Below, in pieces: positions 40,650 to 50,243 of a DNA stretch of 55,582 nucleotides (positions within the stretch are counted from its first letter, which is position 1; every line of letters starts with the position of its first letter). The stretch is from UMGS1532 sp045594795. Lineage in GTDB: Bacteria > Bacillota > Clostridia > Oscillospirales > Acutalibacteraceae. The notes beneath the pieces were generated by a model. The model had not been told where the DNA came from and did no database searches. It saw only the letters and a program-made list of their open reading frames with translations. Where the stretch lies: positions 1 to 55,582 of the forward strand of contig JAZNZF010000021.1 of assembly GCA_045594795.1 (NCBI GenBank), given 5' to 3'. Both the position numbers and the translations under genes were made by a program.

Positions 40650-40678
40650 ATTATACAACAAAACCTTTCAATTTTCAA
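40650..40678 (-). promoter_or_regulatory. Candidate promoter of the DUF4364 gene
   Basis: On the minus strand TTGAAA (40678-40673), 17-base spacer, TATAAT (40655-40650). The -35 box overlaps the tex stop codon. Confidence 0.65.
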
Positions 40679-42795
40679 CAGTCAATTTCTTTCATACTAA
40701 GACTAATTCGCTTTTTGTTTATGTCAACTCCGATTACCTTAACCTTTATTATGTCGCCAACTTTTACAATTTCGGTTGGATGTTTAATAAATCTTGATGC
40801 CATTTGTGATATGTGAACAAGGCCATCCTCGTGTACGCCGATATCAACAAACGCGCCAAAATCCATAATATTTCTAACCGTGCCTGTTAGCACCATACCG
40901 TCTTTTAAACTCTCAATACTAAGTAATTCCTTTTTTAGCATTGGCTGTGGCAGTTCATCACGCGGGTCACGGCCTGGCTTTTGCAGCTCTGAAATTATAT
41001 CCTTAAGGGTTGGAACACCAACATTATGTTTCGTTGCAAACTCTGTTATTTGTTCTAAAGAAAAATCGTTTAGCTTTGTTGTACCTGTTTCTAATAATAA
41101 TTCTTTAGCTATATTATAACTTTCGGGGTGAACCGCGGTATTGTCTAAAGGATTATCGCCATCAACAATTCGCAAGAAACCTGCGCATTGCTCGAAAGCT
41201 TTAGCACCGAGTTTTGCCACCTTTTTAAGCTCGTTTCTGTTTTTAAATTTGCCATTCTCTTGTCTATAAATTACAATGTTCCCGGCTACTGTAGAATTAA
41301 TGCCCGCAACCTTTGAAAGAAGCGCTGCAGATGCTGTGTTAAGGTCAACACCAACAAGGTTTACACATTGTTCAATTACACCGTCTAATGCCTCGCTAAG
41401 CTTAGCGGAGGGCATATCGTGTTGATACTGACCAACGCCAAGAGCTTTAGGGTCGATTTTAACAAGCTCTGCTAACGGGTCTTGTAATCTCCTTGCTATT
41501 GATACTGCAGAGCGAAGTGAAACATCAAGCTGAGGAAACTCTGTAGCGGCTGCTTTTGATGCCGAGTAGACCGAAGCTCCTGCTTCGCTTACAACCATAT
41601 AATCTATATTTAGAGAATATTCGGCGATTAATGTAGACACGAACTCCTCGGTTTCGTGCGAAGCAGTACCGTTACCTATAGAAAATGTTGTTACATTATG
41701 TTTATTAATCAGTGATAGAACCGTGGCTTTTGCTTCCTCTATTTTATTGTGGGGAGGCACAGGATAAATAACTGACGTCTCTTTAAGATTGCCCATTCCA
41801 TCAACAACAGCAAGCTTGCAGCCTGTCCTATAGCCAGGGTCAAAGCCTAAAACCACTCTATCTTTAAGCGGAGGTTGCATAAGCAGTTGATACAGATTGC
41901 CTTTGAATAGGTTAATTGCGCTGTCAGTTGCGCGTTCAGTTAATGCGTTTCTAATTTCTCTTTCTATCGATGGGAAAATTAGTCGCGAATAACTGTCCGC
42001 AATGGCAGCTTTAACGTATTCCTTACAACCGCAGTCGTTCTTAAGATATAACTTTTCAATAATATTAAGTGCTTTTTCAATATCGTACTCAATATTTACC
42101 TTTAATTGCTTTTCGTCTTCACCACGATTGATTGCAAGGATTCTATGGTTAGCAATTTTAGCGGCATTTTCAGAGAAATCAGCATACATTGAGTAGGGGG
42201 TATAGTCAATATTTTCGTTAGCGGCTATTGATTTTACCATACCGTAGGTAGATATTACATTGCGCAGCCTTTTTCTAAGTTCTGCGTCAAACGAGATATC
42301 CTCGGCAATTATGTCCATTGCACCCGCTATTGCTGACTCTATGTCAGGTACGTCATCGTTAATGTGACTTTGTGCGGCAAGATTTATTTCCTCTGAACTG
42401 CTTTGTTGCTCTAAAATAAGTAAAGCAAGCGGCTCTAATCCACGCGCTCTTGCTACAGAAGCGCGGGTTTTCCTTTTGGGTCTAAATGGCAGATATATAT
42501 CCTGCAGTTCCGACATAGTCTTAGCTTCGTCAAGCTTTAATGAAATTTCCTCAGTGAGCTTGTCCTGTTCAATAATAACTGCTCTTATTCTTTCGCGCTC
42601 TTCATCAAGACTGCGCAAATATTGAAGCCTTTCTGCAAGCTCGCGGAGCTTTTGGTCGTCCATACTACCTGTAACTTCTTTTCTATATCTTGCAATAAAT
42701 GGAATGGTATTTCCATCGTCGATTAGCTTAACAGTGTTTTGAGCAATGCTTATTTTTAATTCAAATTCTTTTGCAAGAGCGGATATAATATCCAT
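40675..42795 (-). CDS. tex: Tex family RNA-binding transcription accessory protein
   Basis: 706 residues, close to family size. The helical N-terminal domain starts ALAKEFELKISIAQ, the YqgF-like RNase H domain has LGFDPGYRTGCKLAVVD (about 320), helix-hairpin-helix motifs follow (LLSKVAGINSTVAGNIV), and the S1 RNA-binding domain closes the protein (GMVLTGTVRNIMDFGAFVDIG). Tex/SPT6-like proteins bind RNA and influence transcription and RNA decay. It has its own promoter divergent from murD. Confidence 0.95.
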   Translation of the reverse strand: MDIISALAKEFELKISIAQNTVKLIDDGNTIPFIARYRKEVTGSMDDQKLRELAERLQYLRSLDEERERIRAVIIEQDKLTEEISLKLDEAKTMSELQDIYLPFRPKRKTRASVARARGLEPLALLILEQQSSSEEINLAAQSHINDDVPDIESAIAGAMDIIAEDISFDAELRKRLRNVISTYGMVKSIAANENIDYTPYSMYADFSENAAKIANHRILAINRGEDEKQLKVNIEYDIEKALNIIEKLYLKNDCGCKEYVKAAIADSYSRLIFPSIEREIRNALTERATDSAINLFKGNLYQLLMQPPLKDRVVLGFDPGYRTGCKLAVVDGMGNLKETSVIYPVPPHNKIEEAKATVLSLINKHNVTTFSIGNGTASHETEEFVSTLIAEYSLNIDYMVVSEAGASVYSASKAAATEFPQLDVSLRSAVSIARRLQDPLAELVKIDPKALGVGQYQHDMPSAKLSEALDGVIEQCVNLVGVDLNTASAALLSKVAGINSTVAGNIVIYRQENGKFKNRNELKKVAKLGAKAFEQCAGFLRIVDGDNPLDNTAVHPESYNIAKELLLETGTTKLNDFSLEQITEFATKHNVGVPTLKDIISELQKPGRDPRDELPQPMLKKELLSIESLKDGMVLTGTVRNIMDFGAFVDIGVHEDGLVHISQMASRFIKHPTEIVKVGDIIKVKVIGVDINKKRISLSMKEIDC

Positions 42796-42828
42796 TTCTT
42801 CACCGCCAAATTAATATTTATATATTTT

Positions 42829-42857
42829 ATTATAATATCAAACAAGGGTTTATACAA
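42829..42857 (-). promoter_or_regulatory. Sigma-A promoter of tex
   Basis: On the minus strand TTGTAT (42857-42852), 17-base spacer, consensus TATAAT (42834-42829). Confidence 0.7.
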
Positions 42858-42877
42858 TAATTATTTTAAATATATTA

Positions 42878-42905
42878 TTGATTTTTGTAACATTATAAGT
42901 ATAAT
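42878..42905 (+). promoter_or_regulatory. Sigma-A promoter of murD
   Basis: TTGATT at 42878-42883, 16-base spacer, TATAAT at 42900-42905, 43 bases before the chosen murD start. Confidence 0.7.
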
Positions 42906-42947
42906 ATACTATAGAATAGTATGTTACTTGCTAAAGGGGAGCAATTA

Positions 42948-44339
42948 ATGGATTATAAAGAATTTTTTAGTAAAATTAAAGGCAAACGTATTGCTGTTTG
43001 CGGAATCGGTATAAGTAACACGCCACTTATTGAAAACTTTTTATCTCGTGGAGCAAGGGTTTTTGCCTGCGACCGCAGAACTAAAGAGGCTATAGGCGCA
43101 GTTGCAGACGAACTTGAGGCTAAGGGTGCCGAGCTTCGCTTGGGTGAAAATTACCTTAAAAATCTTGAGGTTGATATTATATTTAGAACTCCGGGTATGA
43201 ACTACTATTTACCCGAGCTTGTCAAAGCGCGAGAAAATGGTATTGCTGTAACTTCAGAAATGGAAGTGTTCTTCGAGGTTTGCCCTGCAACTATTTTTGC
43301 AGTAACCGGCTCTGACGGTAAAACTACTACCACCACCCTAATTGCAAAAATGCTTGAAGCCGAGGGTAAGCGTGTTCACGTTGGCGGTAATATTGGCAGA
43401 CCGTTGCTTCCTTTAATTGAGGAAATTAAACCTGATGATTATGTTGTTGTAGAGCTTTCATCATTCCAGTTAATATCTATGCGTAAAAGCCCTGATGTTG
43501 CAGTTGTTACCAACGTTGCGCCTAACCACCTTGACGTTCACAAGGATATGGACGAATATATTAATGCTAAAAAGAACGTGCTTTTACACCAAAATGCTTT
43601 TTCAAGAACGGTTCTTAATGACGATAACGAAATTACTCGCAGCTTTGGTAATGAAGTGCGCGGTCAATATATGCATTTTTCTATGACTACTCCTGTTTCG
43701 AATGGTGCTTGGCTTTCAGAAGACGGAACTATTTATATGGCATACAGAAGAATGGTTGCGCCAATTTTAAATAAAGATGATATTGCAATTATCGGCGACC
43801 ATAATGTTGAAAACTATCTTGCCGCAATCTCTGCGGTTTGGGGATATGCAGGCGCTGATAGTATTCTAAAGGTTGCGCGCGAGTTTGCAGGTGTTGAACA
43901 TAGAATTGAGTTTGTAAGAAATATTAATGGTGTTAAGTTTTATAACGATTCCATTGCTTCAAGCCCAACTCGCACAATAGCAGGTCTTAAAGCCTTCAAT
44001 CAAAAAATCATTTTAATTGCAGGCGGATATGATAAACATATTCCTTTCGAGCCTATGGCACCGTATGTAAACGAAAAGGTAAAACTTTTAATATTAACCG
44101 GTCCAACTGCAGAAAAAATTGAAAAGGCGGTTAAGGGTGATTCAAACTATAATGCTTGTGTAGAAATTGTTTACGCAAGCAATATGGAAGAAGCGGTAGA
44201 AATTGCAAATAGCAAAGCTCAAAAAGGCGATATCGTTTCTCTTAGTCCTGCTTGTGCAAGCTTTGACGCATATCCTAACTTTGCCGCACGCGGTAACCAT
44301 TTTAAACAAATTGTAAACTCACTAAATAATAACGATTAA
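42948..44339 (+). CDS. murD: UDP-N-acetylmuramoylalanine-D-glutamate ligase
   Basis: 463 residues from the ATG at 42948, preceded by AAAGGGGAG; an ATG at 42921 lacks such a signal. The N-terminal Rossmann-like domain (AVCGIGISN) binds the UDP-muramyl substrate, the ATP loop is VTGSDGKTTTTTL (about 112-124), and later signatures include VELSSFQL, NVAPNHLD and NDSIASSPTRT. It adds D-glutamate to UDP-MurNAc-L-alanine in the cytosol. It is not in a cell-division (dcw) cluster here, being followed by a GNAT gene. Confidence 0.95.
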   Translation: MDYKEFFSKIKGKRIAVCGIGISNTPLIENFLSRGARVFACDRRTKEAIGAVADELEAKGAELRLGENYLKNLEVDIIFRTPGMNYYLPELVKARENGIAVTSEMEVFFEVCPATIFAVTGSDGKTTTTTLIAKMLEAEGKRVHVGGNIGRPLLPLIEEIKPDDYVVVELSSFQLISMRKSPDVAVVTNVAPNHLDVHKDMDEYINAKKNVLLHQNAFSRTVLNDDNEITRSFGNEVRGQYMHFSMTTPVSNGAWLSEDGTIYMAYRRMVAPILNKDDIAIIGDHNVENYLAAISAVWGYAGADSILKVAREFAGVEHRIEFVRNINGVKFYNDSIASSPTRTIAGLKAFNQKIILIAGGYDKHIPFEPMAPYVNEKVKLLILTGPTAEKIEKAVKGDSNYNACVEIVYASNMEEAVEIANSKAQKGDIVSLSPACASFDAYPNFAARGNHFKQIVNSLNNND

Positions 44340-44367
44340 AAAATAAAAAGCAGTAGTAGGTGATTAA

Positions 44368-45075
44368 ATGATAAGGTCCTTAAGCGTGTTACCAAATACT
44401 GCTTTTTATAGTGCTGTATATACAAAAATCTTAGCATTGTATAATGCATACGGCAGCCAATATAGTTTCTGTAAATTTTGGGAACAAACCGATAATGATG
44501 GTAAAATTACGGCTGTTATATGCAAATATTACTCTGCGATTACTATTTATTTAGAAGATGGTGCTGATACTACCGAGCTTTGCGAGTTCGCTAACACGGT
44601 AGGTTTTTCCGAAATACTTAGCAACTGGAAGCTTGATGACAACTGTATTTGTTTAAACGGTGTCAATAAAGCTTGTGGCGGCAACGGAGTATTTAATTTT
44701 AATGTTTATATTAATTCTGCAAGATATTGCTATAACATTTTAAATCAACATAAAGATAATATCGAACTGCCTGATTTTGATAGCTGGTATGTTGATATTT
44801 CGCACAGAATACGGCATAACACGGCATTTTTAATTAACGAAGAAAACTGCACTGCATTTTGTTTAATCGGTAATTCTAACGCATTAATTAACGGAATTGC
44901 GGTAAACATCAACTATAAAAACGAGGGTATTGGCAAACAGCTTATTGAGAAAATTTGTAGCACCACACCAGTTAATAAATTATGGGCAATTTGCACCGAT
45001 GAGGTTGTAGGTTTTTACCTTAGCTGTGGCTTTAAAATAACCGAATATATATATTTACATAAAGGACTGTATTAA
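44368..45075 (+). CDS. GNAT family N-acetyltransferase
   Basis: 235 residues. The C-terminal third has the acetyl-CoA-binding pattern (GIAVNINYKNEGIGKQLIEKIC) and the closing strand GFYLSCGFKITEYI of the GNAT fold. The N-terminal 120 residues are less typical and may form a second, degenerate domain. Substrate unknown. It lies 28 bases after murD and abuts the next gene, so co-transcription is likely. AGTAGGTGAT precedes the ATG. Confidence 0.85.
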   Translation: MIRSLSVLPNTAFYSAVYTKILALYNAYGSQYSFCKFWEQTDNDGKITAVICKYYSAITIYLEDGADTTELCEFANTVGFSEILSNWKLDDNCICLNGVNKACGGNGVFNFNVYINSARYCYNILNQHKDNIELPDFDSWYVDISHRIRHNTAFLINEENCTAFCLIGNSNALINGIAVNINYKNEGIGKQLIEKICSTTPVNKLWAICTDEVVGFYLSCGFKITEYIYLHKGLY

Positions 45076-46338
45076 ATGAAAGACTTTTTCGATTTCCCCG
45101 AAAGGCTTAAAAAACTTGATGAAATAGCCTTACAAAAAACTAAAGAACAGTTTGAGTACATTACAAACATAACCTCATATAATCAGCAAAAGGTTTTACA
45201 TTCGTTTATAAAAAATGGGGTTAGTGAATCTCACTTTGCTGCTTCAACAGGTTACGGATATGGCGACAGAGGCAGAGAGGTTTTAGAACAGGTCTTTGCT
45301 GATGCTGTTGGTGCCGAGGATTCTTTAATTCGCCATAATTTTGTTTCTGGCACACACACCCTTACTGTTGGACTATTTGGCATTTTGCGTCCGGGTGATA
45401 AAATGCTGTCGGTTACAGGCAGACCCTACGATACACTTATAGGTGTGCTTGGTATTGATAAAAAGGTCGACGGTTCGCTTGCCGATTTTGGTGTTGAATA
45501 TAACGAGGTTGCATTAAAAGATGGAATACCCGATTTAGATGGTATTAAATCGGCTTTATCTGCCAATAATTACCGTATGGTTTACATTCAAAGGTCGCGT
45601 GGATATTCACTGCGCCCAAGCCTTAGTGTTGCAAAAATTGGCGAAATAGTTGAGATAGTTAAAAGCCTTAGTCCAAACTCCGTTATATTTGTCGATAACT
45701 GTTATGGTGAATTCGTAGAGTGTGAAGAGCCGCTAAGCGTTGGTGCTGATATAATTGCAGGTTCGCTAATTAAAAACCCAGGTGGTGCTATTGCACCTAC
45801 AGGCGGTTATATTGCAGGTAAAAGGAAATATGTTGAAATGTGCGCCAACAGGTTAACCTGCCCAGGTGTTGGCAAGGAAATAGGCTCAACCTTAGGACAC
45901 ACGCGCGAGCTGTTTATGGGCTTGTTTAATGCACCTCATGTAGTTGGAGAGGCACTTAAAACTGCTGTTTATACAGCGGCAATTATGGAACAACTTGGGT
46001 ATTTTGTTACACCTAAGAGCAGTGAAATTCGTGCTGATATTATACAAGCTGTTAAATTGAATACCCCCGAAGCTTTAATTGCTTTCTGCCAAGGTATGCA
46101 ATCGGGTGCGCCCGTTGATTCCTTTGTTGTGCCTGAGCCATGGGATATGCCTGGATATGATAGCAAGGTTATTATGGCGGCAGGAGCATTCACATCTGGT
46201 GCATCTATAGAACTTTCTGCCGACGCTCCGTTAAGAGAGCCATATGCAGCGTGGATGCAGGGCGGAATTAATTTTGATAGTGGCAGAATAGGTGTATTAT
46301 TGGCTATAAAATCAATGATAAATTTGGGGATTATTTAA
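45076..46338 (+). CDS. Methionine gamma-lyase family / aluminum resistance-like PLP enzyme
   Basis: 420 residues. The opening FDFPERLKKLDEIALQKTKEQ, then STGYGYGDRGREVLEQVFA and NFVSGTHTLTVGLFGILRPGD match the PF06838 group, PLP fold type I. The likely PLP Lys lies in AGSLIKNPGGAIAPTGGYIAG (about 235). These enzymes are annotated by analogy as methionine gamma-lyases or aluminum resistance proteins; actual activity is poorly known. The start codon directly follows the stop of the GNAT gene. Confidence 0.9.
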   Translation: MKDFFDFPERLKKLDEIALQKTKEQFEYITNITSYNQQKVLHSFIKNGVSESHFAASTGYGYGDRGREVLEQVFADAVGAEDSLIRHNFVSGTHTLTVGLFGILRPGDKMLSVTGRPYDTLIGVLGIDKKVDGSLADFGVEYNEVALKDGIPDLDGIKSALSANNYRMVYIQRSRGYSLRPSLSVAKIGEIVEIVKSLSPNSVIFVDNCYGEFVECEEPLSVGADIIAGSLIKNPGGAIAPTGGYIAGKRKYVEMCANRLTCPGVGKEIGSTLGHTRELFMGLFNAPHVVGEALKTAVYTAAIMEQLGYFVTPKSSEIRADIIQAVKLNTPEALIAFCQGMQSGAPVDSFVVPEPWDMPGYDSKVIMAAGAFTSGASIELSADAPLREPYAAWMQGGINFDSGRIGVLLAIKSMINLGII

Positions 46339-46409
46339 GGTTTATTTACAATTTATCTTTATTTTAATGGTAATATATTACAAACATTTAAAATGATAGG
46401 GGTTCTTTG

Positions 46410-49352
46410 ATGCTACAATTAAAAAATATCTATAAGGAATATTTAACCGGAGATACCAAAGTAGAGGCGTTAAAAGGTATCGATTTATCTTTTAGAAAAT
46501 CTGAATTTGTTTCTATTTTAGGTCAGTCTGGCTGTGGTAAAACTACGCTGCTTAATATCATTGGCGGTCTTGACCAATACACAAGCGGTGACCTTGTAAT
46601 AAATGGTAAATCAACCAAGGCGTTTAGTGACAGAGAGTGGGATAATTACCGCAACCATAAGGTTGGTTTTGTATTCCAAAGCTATAATCTTATTTCACAT
46701 CAATCGGTGCTTTCAAACGTCGAACTTGCGCTAACTCTATCGGGTGTGCCTAAAGTAATACGTAGAAAAAAAGCAATTGATGCGCTAACCAAGGTTGGCT
46801 TAGGTGACCAAATATATAAAAAGCCCTCGCAAATGTCGGGTGGACAGATGCAAAGGGTTGCTATTGCGCGTGCGCTTGTGAATGACCCAGATATTTTATT
46901 AGCAGATGAGCCTACGGGCGCTCTTGATAGTGAAACAAGCGTACAGATTATGGATATTTTAAAAGAAATCTCTAACGAAAAGCTTGTAGTTATGGTTACT
47001 CATAATCCTGAATTAGCCGAAAAATATTCTACAAGAATAATAAAACTTTTGGACGGACAAAAGGTTGCTGATTCTAATCCTATAGAGCTTTCAAATGAAA
47101 ACGAGGAACGCAAATCTGAAGTAAATCCTTCAATGTCGTTTTTAACGGCTTTATCCTTATCAAAAAACAACCTATTAACCAAAAAGGCAAGAACCTTGCT
47201 TACTTCGTTTGCAGGTTCTATCGGTATTATTGGCATCGCGCTTATTCTTTCGGTTTCAACAGGTGTTAAAACCTATATCGATTCAGTACAAAAAGATACA
47301 CTTTCTTCTTATCCTATTATGATAGAAGCCGAATCGGTCGATGCTACCGAGCTTATGCGTAATATTATGGGCGCGAGTGAAAAGAAACGCGATCATAAGC
47401 TTGATAAGGTATATTCAAGCTCTGCTTTTTACGATATGCTTAACGCAATGAGCTCAGCTGATACCAATAAAAATAACCTTCAAAAGTTTAAGAAATATAT
47501 TGAAAAGGATTCTGACCCGTTTGGCGAAAACCTTAGCGCAGTTCAATATGAATATGACCTAAAATTAAACGTTTACACTAAAGACCAAGAAGGCAATATT
47601 ATTGAGTCGGATATTCAAAAGCTTGTTACTGAACTTTATGGTATATCTAATGAGTCTATGTCGCAGTTTAGCTCTGCCAATAATCCAATGCTTTCAGCTT
47701 TTGGCGGTATGAACGTTTGGGAAGAGATGCTTCCCGGTGAAAACGGCACCCTACACAATAAAATACTTGAAGAGCAGTACGATGTTATATATGGCTCTTG
47801 GCCAAAAAAATACAACGATATTATGCTTATTGTTGATAAAAATAACGAGATAAGCGACCTTTGTTTATACGCACTTGGTTTAGAGTCTTCGGAAGATATG
47901 AAAAAAATTATGCAAGCATATCTTAACGGCGAAAAGATTAAGGCAAAAGAAAACAGTTGGACCTATAAGGAAATTTGTGATATGGAGTTCAACGTTATTT
48001 TGGCGTCCGATATGTATAGATATGATAGAGCAACCAAAAGCTACAAAAATTTAAGCGAGTCTAAGGACGGATTAGAGTACCTATACGATAATGGAACTAA
48101 GCTAAATGTCTGCGGTATACTTCGTCCTAACGATAGTGCGGCTGCATCTATGATTACCGGCTCTATTGCTTATACTTCGGCACTTACCGATTATGTTATA
48201 GAAGAGGCGTATAATAACGAAACCGTTAAAAAGCAGCTTAAAAATAAAGACACAGATATTATTTCCGGACTTAAGTTTGATAATGGAGAAAACATTGAGT
48301 TAACCGCCCAACAAAAAGCTGATGAAATTACTAAATATTTTAATAGCCTTTCAAAAAGCGATAAGGCCGATATGTTTGTGAAAATTAATTCTGTACCTAC
48401 AGACGAGTATATAAAGGCTCAAATCGAAGCGATGGTTGGTACAAAAAGCAGGGAAGAGATAACGGTTCAAATTGTGGACAATGCCGATAACGTAGATATG
48501 GATAAGGACACGCTGCAAAAGTATCTAAACTCTATGGATCAAGATAAGTTTAACGAGTATACAAACAAAATATTTACCGAGGCAATAAGGCAACAATATG
48601 CTGTTGCTATAGAAGAACAGTTTGCTGCATATACTAACGAGCAGTTAAGCGGTATGCTCGATATGGCAATTCCTAATTACACTTTAGAGCAGTTAACCTC
48701 TTTCTATGATAGCTATATGCCACAGACCATTTCTGATTCCACATATAAGGAAAATTTAATTAAACTTGGATGCGTTGATTTGGATTCGCCTAAGAAGATA
48801 AATTTATACGCATCTACCTTTGAGGCTAAAGACGCTATTGCCGACACAATTACAGAATATAACGGGGATGTTAAAGAAAGCGACGAAATAAAATATACCG
48901 ATTATGTTGCGCTATTAATGTCCTCTATAACCACAATTATTAACGCTATCTCCTATGTGTTAATTGCCTTTGTTGCAATATCGTTAATTGTTTCGTCTAT
49001 AATGATAGGAATAATTACCTATATTTCGGTTTTAGAGAGAACTAAGGAGATAGGTATACTACGTGCGATAGGCGCTTCTAAAAAGGATATATCGCGAGTA
49101 TTTAATGCCGAAACCCTCATTATTGGTTTTGCTTCGGGTATAATCGGTATTGGCGTAACTTTGCTATTCAACATTTTAATTAATATTATTTTACACGCAC
49201 TTACAGGCTTGCCAAATCTGAACGCGGTGTTACCCCCGATTGCTGCTGTAGTGTTGGTGGTAATAAGTATGATATTAACGCTAATTGCGGGTATATTACC
49301 TTCACGTATTGCTGCTAAAAAAGACCCTGTAGTAGCGCTTAGAACTGAGTAA
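46410..49352 (+). CDS. MacB/LolCDE-like ABC transporter, ATPase and permease fused
   Basis: 980 residues from ATG at 46410 after AGGGG. Residues about 1-225 are the ATPase: Walker A LGQSGCGKTTL, signature MSGGQMQRVAIARAL, Walker B ILLADEPTGALD. A membrane helix follows at about 265-285 (LLTSFAGSIGIIGIALIL), then a roughly 540-residue extracytoplasmic region, and three C-terminal helices of the FtsX type near 830-965 (SIMIGIITYISVLERTKEIGILRAIGA). Such type VII transporters couple ATP use to movements outside the membrane. In Gram-positives they export or resist peptides. The extracytoplasmic part is unusually long. Confidence 0.92.
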   Translation: MLQLKNIYKEYLTGDTKVEALKGIDLSFRKSEFVSILGQSGCGKTTLLNIIGGLDQYTSGDLVINGKSTKAFSDREWDNYRNHKVGFVFQSYNLISHQSVLSNVELALTLSGVPKVIRRKKAIDALTKVGLGDQIYKKPSQMSGGQMQRVAIARALVNDPDILLADEPTGALDSETSVQIMDILKEISNEKLVVMVTHNPELAEKYSTRIIKLLDGQKVADSNPIELSNENEERKSEVNPSMSFLTALSLSKNNLLTKKARTLLTSFAGSIGIIGIALILSVSTGVKTYIDSVQKDTLSSYPIMIEAESVDATELMRNIMGASEKKRDHKLDKVYSSSAFYDMLNAMSSADTNKNNLQKFKKYIEKDSDPFGENLSAVQYEYDLKLNVYTKDQEGNIIESDIQKLVTELYGISNESMSQFSSANNPMLSAFGGMNVWEEMLPGENGTLHNKILEEQYDVIYGSWPKKYNDIMLIVDKNNEISDLCLYALGLESSEDMKKIMQAYLNGEKIKAKENSWTYKEICDMEFNVILASDMYRYDRATKSYKNLSESKDGLEYLYDNGTKLNVCGILRPNDSAAASMITGSIAYTSALTDYVIEEAYNNETVKKQLKNKDTDIISGLKFDNGENIELTAQQKADEITKYFNSLSKSDKADMFVKINSVPTDEYIKAQIEAMVGTKSREEITVQIVDNADNVDMDKDTLQKYLNSMDQDKFNEYTNKIFTEAIRQQYAVAIEEQFAAYTNEQLSGMLDMAIPNYTLEQLTSFYDSYMPQTISDSTYKENLIKLGCVDLDSPKKINLYASTFEAKDAIADTITEYNGDVKESDEIKYTDYVALLMSSITTIINAISYVLIAFVAISLIVSSIMIGIITYISVLERTKEIGILRAIGASKKDISRVFNAETLIIGFASGIIGIGVTLLFNILINIILHALTGLPNLNAVLPPIAAVVLVVISMILTLIAGILPSRIAAKKDPVVALRTE

Positions 49353-49366
49353 AGGGGAATAATTTT

Positions 49367-49540
49367 ATGGCAGTAAATTGCGAGCAATGTGTTAATTATG
49401 TTTATAATAGCGAAGACGATTTTTACGAATGTCTTGTAAACCTTGATGAAGATGAGTTTTATAGATTTATATCAAGTAAAGTAGACACTTGTCCGTATTT
49501 TAGATTAGACGACGAGTACGCCATTGCAAGAAAACAATGA
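49367..49540 (+). CDS. DUF6472-like small Cys-containing protein
   Basis: 57 residues, not listed among longer frames. AAAGGGGA precedes the ATG. The pattern NCEQCVNYVYN at the start, ECLVNLDEDE in the middle and TCPYFRLDDEYAIARKQ at the end fits my recollection of the Clostridia DUF6472 family. Four Cys (5, 8, 22, 42) could hold zinc or iron. It lies 14 bases after the ABC fusion gene and before the terminator, so it ends that transcription unit. Function unknown. Confidence 0.8.
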   Translation: MAVNCEQCVNYVYNSEDDFYECLVNLDEDEFYRFISSKVDTCPYFRLDDEYAIARKQ

Positions 49541-49553
49541 ATCGTTAATTAAT

Positions 49554-49582
49554 AAAAAAGTCCCGAAATTTCGGGACTTTTT
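49554..49582. terminator. Bidirectional terminator before deoC
   Basis: AAAAAGTCCCGAAA with TTTCGGGACTTTTT forms a near-perfect hairpin with A/T runs on both sides, serving the DUF6472 gene on the plus strand and deoC on the minus strand. Confidence 0.92.
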
Positions 49583-49589
49583 AATTATG

Positions 49590-50231
49590 TTATTCTTTTA
49601 TAATTTCAACACCAGATGATGTTCCGATTCGTGAAGCGCCTGCTTCAATTAATTGTAGCGCCAACTCACGTGTTTTAATTCCTGCAGATGCTTTAATTTT
49701 GGTGTTGCCGCTTAGGTTGTCCATAATTAGCTTAACATCTTCAACTGTTGCAACACCCGTAGAAAAACCTGTACAGGTTTTTACAAAATGGGCACGAGCT
49801 TCGCATACAAGCTTTGTTGCGGTAATTTTTTCCTGGTCGGTTAAAAGCCCTGTCTCAATAATTACCTTTACAGTTTTGCCGTTTGCTGCTTTAGCAACCT
49901 CTAATATCTCATTTTTAACATAATCAAGCCTATTATCCTTAAGGGCGCCAACGTTAATTACCATATCAAACTCGTCGCAACCATCAGCCAACGCGGCTTT
50001 AGTTTCAGCAACTTTTATCTCTGTAGAGTTTTGCCCCAAGGGGAAACCTATAACCGTGCAAACTAAACATTCGCTACCTTCTAATAATTTCTTAGCTAAA
50101 GCTACATTGCACGGATTAACGCAAGCCGAAGCAAAACCGTTTAATTTAGCTTCATAGCATAGCCTTTCAATATCACCCTTAGTAGCGTTTGGCTTTAGGT
50201 TAGTATGGTCAATAAATTTTGATAAGTTCAT
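49590..50231 (-). CDS. deoC: Deoxyribose-phosphate aldolase
   Basis: 213 residues, usual size. The start KFIDHTNLKPNATKGDIE, the segment DEFDMVINVGALK, VKVIIETGLL and the Schiff-base Lys region HFVKTCTGFSTGVATVEDV are typical of DeoC. It splits 2-deoxyribose 5-phosphate to glyceraldehyde 3-phosphate and acetaldehyde in nucleoside salvage. It lies 12 bases after ychF on the minus strand, probably co-transcribed. Confidence 0.96.
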   Translation of the reverse strand: MNLSKFIDHTNLKPNATKGDIERLCYEAKLNGFASACVNPCNVALAKKLLEGSECLVCTVIGFPLGQNSTEIKVAETKAALADGCDEFDMVINVGALKDNRLDYVKNEILEVAKAANGKTVKVIIETGLLTDQEKITATKLVCEARAHFVKTCTGFSTGVATVEDVKLIMDNLSGNTKIKASAGIKTRELALQLIEAGASRIGTSSGVEIIKE

Positions 50232-50243
50232 AAAATCACCAAA

